Origin: Lachnospiraceae bacterium UBA1766
GTDB taxonomy: Bacteria; Bacillota; Clostridia; Lachnospirales; Lachnospiraceae
Assembly (NCBI GenBank): GCA_002314715.1
Contig: DCGY01000002.1
Coordinates: 34,258-60,562, forward strand
DNA: 26,305 bases
Reading direction: 5' to 3'
The notes under the pieces are model-generated. The model saw nothing but the letters and a program-made list of their open reading frames with translations, searched no databases and was not told the DNA's origin. The stretch's first letter is position 1. Every line of letters begins with the position of its first letter. Shown one piece after another: positions 1 to 7,452 of this stretch. A program made the translations under genes and the position numbers.

Positions 1-79
1 CTACTTTATTCTTTTCAATCAGATGCAAAAGCAGGTCTAAAGGGCCTTCAAATGCCTCTAACTTTACCGGAATTGCCAT
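1..79 (-). CDS. scpA: ScpA, segregation and condensation protein A (5' end only)
   Basis: The first 26 codons of a minus-strand gene run off the left edge. The translation starts MAIPVKLEAFEGPLDLLLHL and continues to IEKNKV. This is the characteristic N-terminus of ScpA kleisin proteins, which bind ScpB and the SMC ATPase to form the chromosome-condensing complex. The ATG at 79-77 follows a good ribosome binding site (AAAGGGG, about 8 bases upstream). A promoter-like sequence lies at 129-157. The rest of the gene is outside the window, so nothing can be said about its integrity or about scpB. Confidence 0.88.
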   Translation of the reverse strand, partial: MAIPVKLEAFEGPLDLLLHLIEKNKV

Positions 80-128
80 AGCAGTTTTCCCCTTTCTCTA
101 AGATTTCATCCAACTTCACAACGCTCTA

Positions 129-157
129 ATTGTACCTTGAGTTCCAAATTTTCGCAA
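129..157 (-). promoter_or_regulatory. Sigma-A type promoter for scpA
   Basis: On the minus strand TTGCGA (157-152) and TACAAT (134-129) are separated by exactly 17 bases, giving a start of transcription roughly 45 bases before the scpA ATG. The -35 box directly abuts the T-run of the terminator-like hairpin of the preceding phosphoesterase gene. Confidence 0.6.
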
Positions 158-158
158 G

Positions 159-176
159 AAAAACCTTGTTGCAAGG
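159..176 (-). terminator. Small intrinsic terminator after the phosphoesterase gene
   Basis: On the minus strand CCTTG-CAA-CAAGG forms a 5-bp stem with a 3-base loop and is followed at once by five T residues. It begins 7 bases after the phosphoesterase stop codon. The stem is short, so termination may be partial. Confidence 0.5.
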
Positions 177-182
177 AACGCC

Positions 183-1046
183 TTAATCCCCGGTTTCAAA
201 ATCCAGCACCCATAACTCTCCCGGATTAAACAACCGGAACGGGATGGTATGACTTCCCAGACCGCAGCTTACCAGCATGGTTTTCTTCTCAATGGAATAA
301 ATCCCCCCGTCATATTTGGGAAATAACTGAATACTTGGAGACAACACACCTTTGTTTAGAAAAGGAATCCGAACAATTCCTCCGTGCACATGGCCTGCCA
401 GGGACAAATCCGCACCCCAGGCCGCGTAATTTTCAAAATATGCCGGGTTGTGGGCAAGAAGAATCTGATACGCCTCTTCGTCCGCCTCACCTAACAGCTG
501 CTCCAGGTAGTTTTCATCCATAGGCTGCTTTTTAAAACGCTTATAATACAAGCGGTCAATCTGGGAACCGGTAATACGAATCCCGTATTCTTCCAGGTCC
601 ACCGATGCATTTACCAATCGTTTGATTCCAATCTTCTCAAGCGCCTCCTCGTATTCCTTTGCCATATCACCATAGGTTTGAGGATACAACTCCAGCCGAT
701 GCTCATGATTGCCGTTGGCATAATAAACAGGATACTCTTTGGCCAGTTCCGTCAGCAAATCCACTGCAACCTGAAAAGATTTTTTCGGAATTCCGTTCAA
801 CATATCTCCTGCCACGAAAATAAAATCCGGATTTGCCTCCCGAATCTTTTCCAGTAAGAGGGCGTTGTTTCTGCCATATTGTTTATTGTGAAGGTCTGTC
901 AGCAGGACTGCCCGACAATTTTTTCGAATTCGGCTGTCCTCTATTTTGTAATTTCGAACCACAAAACGTGTAGAGTCAAAGAGCATAATCCATAAAAAAA
1001 CAACAAATAAGAATAGGATCAATATCAAAAGATATTTCATTTTCAT
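183..1046 (-). CDS. Membrane-anchored calcineurin-like metallophosphoesterase (YkuE/YaeI type)
   Basis: A 287-residue protein with a hydrophobic N-terminal segment (about residues 4-23) acting as a membrane anchor or uncleaved signal, followed by a full metallophosphoesterase domain. The metal-binding motifs are all present: D51-L-H53, GD80-81, GNHE 112-115, H199 in LAHNP, and GHVHGG 218-223. Proteins of this group hydrolyse phosphoesters outside the membrane; the B. subtilis relative YkuE is wall-associated. The substrate here is unknown. I chose the ATG at 1046 because AGGAGAG lies 5 bases upstream; a GTG at 1067 is in frame but lies upstream of that site. A second ATG two codons later is also possible. 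The gene follows the carboxypeptidase gene by about 50 bases and is probably co-transcribed with it, which fits a cell-envelope role. Confidence 0.85.
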   Translation of the reverse strand: MKMKYLLILILFLFVVFLWIMLFDSTRFVVRNYKIEDSRIRKNCRAVLLTDLHNKQYGRNNALLLEKIREANPDFIFVAGDMLNGIPKKSFQVAVDLLTELAKEYPVYYANGNHEHRLELYPQTYGDMAKEYEEALEKIGIKRLVNASVDLEEYGIRITGSQIDRLYYKRFKKQPMDENYLEQLLGEADEEAYQILLAHNPAYFENYAAWGADLSLAGHVHGGIVRIPFLNKGVLSPSIQLFPKYDGGIYSIEKKTMLVSCGLGSHTIPFRLFNPGELWVLDFETGD

Positions 1047-1097
1047 TGTCTCTCCTCTCGTCCACACTATTTTTTTATTCTATCATATTCCAACACT

Positions 1098-2288
1098 TTA
1101 TAAAAGGAAATTTGCACAGGTTTTTCTGTAGGAATATAAGAAACCGGCTTTTTCTATCTCCTCCAAACAGCAAATCGGTACGCTTCCGATTTCCCGTCCT
1201 CCCAGGGAATAAACGATTTTTCCCACTTCCCGGCCCACCGTCACCGGAGCTTGCACTTCCTTTTCCATCACCGTTTCGCAAGTAATGTCTCCCAATTTCT
1301 GACCGCTGATATCCACATATCGAAATTCGGTTAACGGTCCCACCAATGCCGTGTCCTGCTTTCCGTGCTTTACCATTATGCTTGTTATGTGATTGTCCGG
1401 AGCATCCGAATACACATTGGTTACCCCAAACCCGTAGGTCAAAAGGGTCTGCGCCTCCGAAAAACGAATTTTTGAGGAATCCCCACCCAGTATCACCGCA
1501 ATTAAATCCACCCCGTTTTTTTGCGCCGTGGCAGAAATACAATATTTTGCCTTACTTGTGGAACCGGTTTTCAGTCCGGTGGTGTAAGAATATTGTTTCA
1601 ATAATTTGTTGGTACTGCTTAAACCGAACCGGCTCTCTCCCTGCTTGGTTTTATGGGTAATATCTTCCATCCAGATTTTGGTATAATCATAAACCTTGGG
1701 ATAATGAACAATCAATTCTCTGGACATAATTGCCACATCTCTGGCGCAGGTATAATGGTCATCCGAATCCGTAAGTCCGCAGCAATCTTCAAAGTGCGTG
1801 TTCACCATTCCCAGTTGAAAGGCTTTTTCGTTCATTTGTTCCACAAAGGCTTCCTCGCTTCCCGCAATATGCTCTGCAACCGCCACGGAGGCATCATTGC
1901 CGGAAGAAACCATAATACACTTTAACATTGTATCCAGCGTTTGTTCCTCCCCCTGGGCCAAAAATACCTGAGAGCCTCCCATGGAGCTGGCATATTCGCT
2001 GACAATTACAATATCCTCCAAGGAGGCTTCTTTTTTCTCAATCGCCTCCATAGTCAAAAGAACCGTCATGATTTTCGTAACACTGGCCGGGCTTCTTTGG
2101 TCATCCGCTCCCTGCTCAAAAATCACTTTTCCCGTAGAGGCCTCAATCAGGATCGCCGACGGTGCAGAAATCTCTAACGCGGCTTCTGTTACCACTAAGG
2201 CTTCTTTGGACAAAAAAGCGTCCAGGCCCAACAGCAAACAAATAAACAGCACAAATACTTTTCTAATTTTTTTCATAAAAATAGCCAT
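1098..2288 (-). CDS. dacF: D-alanyl-D-alanine carboxypeptidase (penicillin-binding protein, DacF/PBP5 type)
   Basis: A 396-residue S11-family serine peptidase that trims the terminal D-Ala from peptidoglycan stem peptides outside the cell. A signal peptide covers about residues 5-35. The three active-site motifs are present: S69-V-T-K72, S129-G-N131 and K240-T-G242. A beta-rich PBP5 C-terminal domain covers about 285-375, and the tail (GFLYSYRKTCANFLL) is short and not clearly an amphipathic anchor. The ATG at 2288 has AGAGGA about 9 bases upstream; an in-frame ATG four codons later is an alternative. The symbol is given by family; dacB or dacA would be equally defensible without a tree. The neighbouring phosphoesterase downstream and membrane protein upstream suggest a small envelope transcription unit. 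Confidence 0.9.
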   Translation of the reverse strand: MAIFMKKIRKVFVLFICLLLGLDAFLSKEALVVTEAALEISAPSAILIEASTGKVIFEQGADDQRSPASVTKIMTVLLTMEAIEKKEASLEDIVIVSEYASSMGGSQVFLAQGEEQTLDTMLKCIMVSSGNDASVAVAEHIAGSEEAFVEQMNEKAFQLGMVNTHFEDCCGLTDSDDHYTCARDVAIMSRELIVHYPKVYDYTKIWMEDITHKTKQGESRFGLSSTNKLLKQYSYTTGLKTGSTSKAKYCISATAQKNGVDLIAVILGGDSSKIRFSEAQTLLTYGFGVTNVYSDAPDNHITSIMVKHGKQDTALVGPLTEFRYVDISGQKLGDITCETVMEKEVQAPVTVGREVGKIVYSLGGREIGSVPICCLEEIEKAGFLYSYRKTCANFLL

Positions 2289-2339
2289 GTCCTATATCCT
2301 CTTACACTAAAGATATGGTCTCATGGCTAAAATCATTCC

Positions 2340-2345
2340 ATTATA
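2340..2345 (-). promoter_or_regulatory. Possible -10 box upstream of the carboxypeptidase gene
   Basis: A perfect TATAAT occurs on the minus strand about 50 bases before the carboxypeptidase start, just inside the end of the upstream membrane-protein gene. No convincing -35 box lies 16-18 bases upstream and there is no TG extension, so this is only a candidate. Confidence 0.3.
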
Positions 2346-2346
2346 C

Positions 2347-2880
2347 TTATTTTCTGGATAACTTATAGAATTGCATGCAGTAGTCCACTGCCACCAAGCT
2401 GAAAACAATCACAATACCAATGGTACCCTGGCGTACACTCACTTTATCCACCAGACGAATCACGGAACCGTGAAGCACATGTACAATAATCAAAGCATAT
2501 ATTCCCCAGGCCAGTGTACTTTCCGCGCAGATAATTCCTTTGTAATTAAAAGGTTTTTCATTGTAATCCCACCAGAAATCACCACAAAAACGAATCATAA
2601 GCTTCGCCACCAAATACTCAAAAACAGTAGCTGTCAGACAACCAAGTAAATAAATTACCAGGTAATTTCCGTAAAAAGGGGTAAACAGAATGAATGCTCC
2701 CAATGCACCGAATCCATAAATAGGGCAAAAGGGACCTTTTCCAAAGCCTCGGTTTACAATTTTCTTTTCACAAAACGACATATACACGGACTCTACAAAC
2801 CATCCGATAATGCTGTATATCACAAATGCCGCCACAAAGTGATAGGCATCCATTCCCAGGAACAATTCTCTTGTCCACAT
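2347..2880 (-). CDS. PF06541 family multi-pass membrane protein ('putative ABC transporter permease')
   Basis: A 177-residue integral membrane protein with about five hydrophobic segments. It carries the family hallmarks in order: IIGWFVESVYMS (about 24-35), NRGFGKGPFCPIYGFGALG (about 43-61) and WDYNEKPFNYKGIICAEST (about 103-121), then WGIYAL. Databases often call this family an ABC transporter permease, but no ATPase partner is encoded nearby and I see no transport evidence, so the function should be treated as unknown. The start ATG has TGAGGA about 8 bases upstream. The gene begins just 18 bases after the perfect rpsU terminator, and no promoter is visible in that gap; it may depend on read-through from rpsU. 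Confidence 0.8.
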   Translation of the reverse strand: MWTRELFLGMDAYHFVAAFVIYSIIGWFVESVYMSFCEKKIVNRGFGKGPFCPIYGFGALGAFILFTPFYGNYLVIYLLGCLTATVFEYLVAKLMIRFCGDFWWDYNEKPFNYKGIICAESTLAWGIYALIIVHVLHGSVIRLVDKVSVRQGTIGIVIVFSLVAVDYCMQFYKLSRK

Positions 2881-2898
2881 CTCTCAAATCCTCATAAC

Positions 2899-2931
2899 AA
2901 AAAGTTCCCGTTTTTCAGCGGGAACTTTTTT
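2899..2931 (-). terminator. Intrinsic terminator of rpsU
   Basis: On the minus strand AAAAAGTTCCCG and its mirror CGGGAACTTTTT form a perfect stem of about 11-12 bp around an 8-base loop, ending in a T-run. It begins 8 bases after the rpsU stop codon. The plus-strand reading also ends in a T-run, so it could stop transcription in both directions. Confidence 0.93.
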
Positions 2932-2938
2932 AACATTT

Positions 2939-3115
2939 TTAGTTATATTTACGTTTTCTTGCTGCTTCAGATTTCTTCTTACGCTTTACACTAGGCTTCT
3001 CGTAATGCTCACGCTTACGAATCTCCTGCTGAATACCAGCCTTTGCACAACTTCTCTTAAAGCGACGTAAAGCGCTATCCAAAGTCTCGTTCTCTTTTAC
3101 GATTACGTTTGACAT
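2939..3115 (-). CDS. rpsU: 30S ribosomal protein S21
   Basis: A 58-residue highly basic protein starting MSNVIVKENETLDSALRRFK and ending in a lysine/arginine-rich tail (KPSVKRKKKSEAARKRKYN). This is ribosomal protein S21, a small-subunit protein near the anti-Shine-Dalgarno region of 16S rRNA. An in-frame extension to 3178 exists, but the conserved S21 start is the ATG at 3115, preceded by GGGAGGT about 11 bases upstream. The gene is a single-gene unit: a near-consensus promoter at 3202-3229, an untranslated leader of about 80 bases with two short hairpins, and a perfect terminator right after the stop. It lies directly downstream of alaS. Confidence 0.96.
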   Translation of the reverse strand: MSNVIVKENETLDSALRRFKRSCAKAGIQQEIRKREHYEKPSVKRKKKSEAARKRKYN

Positions 3116-3201
3116 GTTTACACCCGACCTCCCTTCAGTCCCTCTAGTATCTTTGACTGATTGGGTTATTTTTTGCACTGTTTTTACAGCACACTATAGA
3201 C

Positions 3202-3247
3202 ATTATAGCACAAAAGTTCCCACTGTCAACAATATTTTAAAAATATT
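3202..3247 (-). promoter_or_regulatory. Strong sigma-A promoter of rpsU with UP-like A/T tract
   Basis: On the minus strand a perfect TTGACA (3229-3224) and a perfect TATAAT (3207-3202) are 16 bases apart, with TG one base before the -10 box (extended -10). Immediately upstream of the -35 box lies a 17-base A/T-only near-palindrome (3231-3247: 8-bp arms around one base) that resembles an UP element. The promoter sits about 30 bases beyond the alaS stop codon. No clear alaS terminator is seen in that gap. Confidence 0.9.
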
Positions 3248-3260
3248 ATTCTGCCCTATT

Positions 3261-5906
3261 TTAGAGCTGACCTTCCAGAACCTTAGCTGCTTCTTCAATT
3301 GCCGCAGGGATTCCTGCCGGATTCTTGCCGCCGGCCTGTGCCATATTGGGACGTCCACCGCCGCCACCGCCTACAAGTGCTGCAATTCCCTTAATCAGGT
3401 TGCCTGCATGTGCGCCTGCCTTTACAGCAGCATCGGTAGCCATTGCAATCATATTTACCTTTCCATCCGCAGAAGAAAGAAGGACCACAACGCCATCACC
3501 AAGCTTATCCTTCAACTGATCGCCCAGATCTCTAAGGCCATTCATATCCACGCCTTCTACGCTGGTCGCCAAAAGCTTCACGCCCTTAATTTCCTGCACC
3601 TGATTCATTACATCTCCAAGTGCATCCTTTGCAGCCTTTGCCTTTAAGGATTCCAACTCAGAATTCAAAGCCTTGATTTCAGCCATCATTGCCTTTACCT
3701 TATCGCCAAGCTGTGCAGGACTGATTTTTGCTACAGCGGCAGCATTATTTAACTGCTCTTCCAACTGCTTGTAATATGCAATTACATTTGCTCCGGTAAT
3801 TGCCTCGATACGACGTACGCCTGCAGCAACACCACTCTCAGACAAAATCTTGAAATTCTGAATGTCTGCAGTATTCTTCACATGAGTACCACCACAGAAT
3901 TCCTTGGAGAAATCACCAACGCTAACCACACGAACAGTTGTGCCGTATTTCTCTCCAAACAGTGCCATAGCACCGGTCTTCTTTGCTTCCTCGATGGTCA
4001 TTACCTGGGTATTTACATCAATTGCTTCCGCAATCTTCTGATTTACAATTTCTTCTACCTTTGCAATTTCTTCTGCAGTCATGGCCTTGCCGTAGCTAAA
4101 GTCGAAACGGGTTCTCTGCGGATCCTGATAAGAACCCTGCTGATGAACACCTTCGCCAAGCACCTGCTGTAAAGCAGCCTGAAGTACATGAGTAGCAGTG
4201 TGATTTTTACATGTAGCCGCATGGTTTTTGGTACAAACCTTCATGGTTACGGTATCGCCAACCTTAACAGCCTTCTTTGCGGTACCCACATGTCCTACAC
4301 GTCCGCCGGGAATCTTTACTGCTTCATCCACTACAAATGCCTTGTCTTCGCCCAAAAGAATGGAACCGCAGTCACCCTTCTGACCGCCCATGGTAGCATA
4401 GAAAGCGGTAACATCGGTAACTACGATGCCTTCTGCACCTTCCATAAGGGTATCCACCAGTTTTTCACCATCGGATAAAGCTACGATTTTGGCATCACAG
4501 ATAAGCTTCTCATAACCCACATATTCGGTAACTACAGCCTCATCCAATGCATCAAACACACTGGCGGTAGACTTCTGAGAGAATGCCGCATTCTCACGTG
4601 CGAGTTCTTTTGCTTCCTCCATACATTTCTGGAATGCTTCTTCGTCTACCTTAAGGCCTTCCTCTTCTGCCATTTCTACCGTAAGCTCCAGAGGGAAACC
4701 AAATGTATCATAGAGTCGGAATGCGGACTTACCGTCAATTGCGGTAGCATTCTCACTCTTCTTAACTTCCAAAATCTTCTTGTATTCCTTCAAACCGTTT
4801 TCAATGGTAGCCTCGAAACGCTCGATTTCCTTCTCCAGTTCAGAAAGGATAAACTCCTTGTTCCGGGGAAGCAACGGATATGCCTCATTATAAATATCAT
4901 CAATAAAGATACTTGCAATCTGCTTGTAATCGGCAATCTTTAATCCAAGCATACGTCCGTGTCTTACCGCACGACGAATCAGACGGCGAAGCACATATCC
5001 CGCACCGGTATTGGAAGGCAAAAGCTTTGCCTCATCACCGATTAACATAACTGCAGTTCTCATATGGTCTGCAATAATACGCATGGATCTGGTCTGCTTC
5101 TCATCTGCACCGTAAGTAGCGCCTGCCACCTTTTCGATGCATGCAATAATCGGAAGGAATAAGTCTGTCTTGTATACATCATCAATACCGTTTAAGAAAG
5201 CGAGATTTCTCTCAAGTCCCCATCCGGTATCTACGTTCTTCTTCTCCAAAGGAGTCAAATGGCCGTCCTGATGCTTCTCGTACTGCATAAATACATCATT
5301 ACCAACCTCTGTGTACTTGCCGCAATGGCAACCGGGCTTACAGTCGGGACCACAGGGAGGAACATCCGCTACATAAAACATTTCAGAGTCAGGACCGCAG
5401 GGACCGTACTCCAATCCCCACCAGTTATCTTCTGCGGGAAGGAAGAATACGTTTTCCGGCTTAAATCCGGATTCAATACGATATTTTGCACCTTCCTCAT
5501 CACGGGGTGCATTCTCATCTCCCTCAAAAACGGTAGCTGCCAAATGATCCTTATCGAACTGAAAAACCTCTGTTAACAGCTCGTAGCTCCACTGGCATCT
5601 TTCCTTTTTGAAATAATCACCAAGGCTCCAGGAACCCATCATTTCAAAGAAGCTCAAATGGCTCTTGTCACCGATTCCGTCAATATCATTGGTACGTACA
5701 CAACCCTGTACATTACAAAGTCTGGTACCCATGGGATGTTTCTTACCCAGTAAGTAAGGCATAATCGGCTGCATACCTGCTACATTAAACATTGCGCCGG
5801 TAGAACCATCGGACACAAGCGAAACCGCTCCGCAATCCACATGACCTCTCTTTACATAAAAATCAACCCATTCTTTTCTTAACTCTTTTGAAGTAATCTT
5901 TCTCAT
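3261..5906 (-). CDS. alaS: Alanyl-tRNA synthetase (divergent type with cysteine cluster)
   Basis: An 881-residue class II synthetase that charges tRNA-Ala and edits mischarged Ser/Gly. The catalytic core holds FFEMMGSWSLGDYFKK (86-101), GPCGPDSE (168-175) and VDTGWGLERN (225-234). The editing domain has both halves of the zinc site, H569-TAT-H573 and C671-GGT-H675. A coiled C-terminal region and the glycine-rich DHHA1/C-Ala end (LVGGGGGGRPNMAQAGG) complete the family's normal length. It differs from the textbook AlaRS: the usual GNFSFGDYFK is GSWSLGDYFK, and the catalytic domain carries C185-x3-C189-x3-C193-x-C195, which could bind a metal. The start has AGGAG 6 bases upstream. It lies 13 bases after glyS and is co-transcribed with it. 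Confidence 0.95.
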   Translation of the reverse strand: MRKITSKELRKEWVDFYVKRGHVDCGAVSLVSDGSTGAMFNVAGMQPIMPYLLGKKHPMGTRLCNVQGCVRTNDIDGIGDKSHLSFFEMMGSWSLGDYFKKERCQWSYELLTEVFQFDKDHLAATVFEGDENAPRDEEGAKYRIESGFKPENVFFLPAEDNWWGLEYGPCGPDSEMFYVADVPPCGPDCKPGCHCGKYTEVGNDVFMQYEKHQDGHLTPLEKKNVDTGWGLERNLAFLNGIDDVYKTDLFLPIIACIEKVAGATYGADEKQTRSMRIIADHMRTAVMLIGDEAKLLPSNTGAGYVLRRLIRRAVRHGRMLGLKIADYKQIASIFIDDIYNEAYPLLPRNKEFILSELEKEIERFEATIENGLKEYKKILEVKKSENATAIDGKSAFRLYDTFGFPLELTVEMAEEEGLKVDEEAFQKCMEEAKELARENAAFSQKSTASVFDALDEAVVTEYVGYEKLICDAKIVALSDGEKLVDTLMEGAEGIVVTDVTAFYATMGGQKGDCGSILLGEDKAFVVDEAVKIPGGRVGHVGTAKKAVKVGDTVTMKVCTKNHAATCKNHTATHVLQAALQQVLGEGVHQQGSYQDPQRTRFDFSYGKAMTAEEIAKVEEIVNQKIAEAIDVNTQVMTIEEAKKTGAMALFGEKYGTTVRVVSVGDFSKEFCGGTHVKNTADIQNFKILSESGVAAGVRRIEAITGANVIAYYKQLEEQLNNAAAVAKISPAQLGDKVKAMMAEIKALNSELESLKAKAAKDALGDVMNQVQEIKGVKLLATSVEGVDMNGLRDLGDQLKDKLGDGVVVLLSSADGKVNMIAMATDAAVKAGAHAGNLIKGIAALVGGGGGGRPNMAQAGGKNPAGIPAAIEEAAKVLEGQL

Positions 5907-5919
5907 GGTAAACTCCTAA

Positions 5920-7308
5920 TTAAAAAGTAAACTTATCTGCGAAGTAAGCATCCAAATCAGCGATTGCCACACGCTCCTGCTCCATGGAATCACGGAAACG
6001 AACGGTTACGCAATTGTCTGTCTCGGAATCGAAATCATATGTAATGCAGAAAGGAGTACCGATTTCGTCCTGACGACGATATCTCTTACCGATATTTCCT
6101 CTGTCATCAAACTCGCAGTTGTATTTCTTGGAAAGCTGCATAAATACCTTTTCAGCACCCTCATTTAATTTCTTGGACAAGGGAAGCACACCAATCTTAA
6201 CAGGTGCCAATGCAGGATGGAAACGAAGCACGGTACGTACATCACCCTCTCCCAACTCTTCCTCATCATAAGCTGCGCAAAGGAATGCAAGAACCACACG
6301 GTCTGCACCCAATGAAGGCTCTACTACGTAAGGAACATACTTCTCCTTCTTCTCATCATCAAAATAGGTCATGTCCTCACCGGAAGTATTTGCATGCTGG
6401 GTAAGATCGTAATCGGTACGGTCTGCAATACCCCAAAGCTCGCCCCAACCGAAGGGGAATAAGAACTCGATATCGGTAGTACCCTTGCTGTAGAAGCAAA
6501 GTTCCTCGGGAGAATGATCACGAAGTCTCATCTCGGTTTCTTTGATACCAAGGCTTAATAACCAGTCACGGCAGAAGCCTCTCCAGTACTGGAACCATTC
6601 CATATCGGTACCGGGCTCGCAGAAGAATTCCAATTCCATCTGCTCAAACTCTCTGGTACGGAAGGTGAAGTTACCGGGAGTAATCTCGTTACGGAAAGAC
6701 TTACCGATCTGACCGATTCCGAAAGGAATCTTCTTACGGGAAGTTCTCTGTACATTCTTGAAGTTAACGAAAATACCCTGTGCGGTTTCGGGACGAAGAT
6801 ATACGGTATTCTTTGCATCCTCGGTTACACCCTGGAAAGTCTTAAACATCAGGTTAAACTGACGGATATCGGTAAAGTTATGCTTTCCGCAGGTAGGACA
6901 GGGAATATTCTTCTCTTCCACAAAGTTTTTCATCTGCTCCTGGCTCCAAGCATCAACGCTCTCGGTTAAGGTAATACCGTTTTCTGCACAGTAATCCTCA
7001 ATCAATTTATCTGCACGGAAACGCTCATGACATTCCTTACAATCCATCAAAGGATCTGCGAAACCGCCAAGATGTCCGCTGGCTACCCAGGTCTGAGGAT
7101 TCATGAGAATCGCACAATCCACACCTACGTTATAAGGGTTTTCCTGCACGAATTTCTGCCACCATGCTCTCTTTACATTGTTTTTCAGTTCTACACCTAA
7201 ATTACCGTAGTCCCAAGTATTTGCAAGTCCACCGTAAATCTCAGAACCGGGATATACAAATCCTCTTGCCTTCGCCAGTGCTACGATCTTGTCCATTGTC
7301 TTTTCCAT
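5920..7308 (-). CDS. glyS: Glycyl-tRNA synthetase, dimeric (alpha2) type
   Basis: A 462-residue class II synthetase that attaches glycine to tRNA-Gly, of the single-chain eukaryote-like form. Visible features: N-terminal FVYPGSEIYGG (17-27), a zinc-type cysteine set C90-x2-C93 and C137-x2-C140, the LRPETAQGIF segment (171-180), motif 2 around FRNEI...RTREFEQMELEFF (205-229), motif 3 EPSLGADRVVLAFLC (330-344), and an anticodon-binding domain from about 365 to the end (RYRRQDEIGTPFCITYDF). The length is normal for the family. The ATG at 7308 follows AAAGGA about 8 bases upstream. It is the first gene of a glyS-alaS operon with its own promoter and a hairpin leader of about 110 bases; no T-box sequence is seen. 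Confidence 0.96.
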   Translation of the reverse strand: MEKTMDKIVALAKARGFVYPGSEIYGGLANTWDYGNLGVELKNNVKRAWWQKFVQENPYNVGVDCAILMNPQTWVASGHLGGFADPLMDCKECHERFRADKLIEDYCAENGITLTESVDAWSQEQMKNFVEEKNIPCPTCGKHNFTDIRQFNLMFKTFQGVTEDAKNTVYLRPETAQGIFVNFKNVQRTSRKKIPFGIGQIGKSFRNEITPGNFTFRTREFEQMELEFFCEPGTDMEWFQYWRGFCRDWLLSLGIKETEMRLRDHSPEELCFYSKGTTDIEFLFPFGWGELWGIADRTDYDLTQHANTSGEDMTYFDDEKKEKYVPYVVEPSLGADRVVLAFLCAAYDEEELGEGDVRTVLRFHPALAPVKIGVLPLSKKLNEGAEKVFMQLSKKYNCEFDDRGNIGKRYRRQDEIGTPFCITYDFDSETDNCVTVRFRDSMEQERVAIADLDAYFADKFTF

Positions 7309-7360
7309 GTTGTGTATCCTTTCCTTGCCGACACCTATGTGCGGGTTATTTACTTATATG

Positions 7361-7395
7361 ATTACGGAAGAAACATTTCTTCATTTTTCCGTAAT
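7361..7395 (-). promoter_or_regulatory. Hairpin in the glyS leader
   Basis: ATTACGGAA (7361-7369) and TTCCGTAAT (7387-7395) form a perfect 9-bp stem. Inside it GAAGAAA (7367-7373) and TTTCTTC (7376-7382) can form a competing shorter hairpin that shares the GAA bases, so the two folds partly exclude each other. There is no T-run after it on the minus strand, so it is not a simple terminator. It lies between the glyS promoter and the ribosome binding site. Confidence 0.5.
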
Positions 7396-7423
7396 TTGGC
7401 CAAAAAAGCCCCTAATGACTAAC

Positions 7424-7452
7424 ATTATAACGAACTTGCTTTAGAAATTCAA
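7424..7452 (-). promoter_or_regulatory. Sigma-A promoter of glyS-alaS
   Basis: On the minus strand TTGAAT (7452-7447) and a perfect TATAAT (7429-7424) are separated by 17 bases. The -35 box overlaps the last codon and stop region of recO, so glyS-alaS can be transcribed independently of the era-recO unit. Confidence 0.75.

Noticed and set aside
1346..1660. Plus-strand open frames of 60-180 codons opposite the carboxypeptidase, alaS, glyS and protease genes
   Set aside because: They are antisense shadows of clear minus-strand genes, without ribosome binding sites or recognisable domains.
2899..3223. Shared GGGAACTTTT in the rpsU terminator and the rpsU promoter spacer
   Set aside because: A 10-base match between two short A/T-flanked elements is easily chance; no larger repeat surrounds it.
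7398..7415. GGCCAAAAAAGCCCC as a possible recO terminator
   Set aside because: Only about three base pairs can form and it lies downstream of the glyS -10 box; too weak to call.
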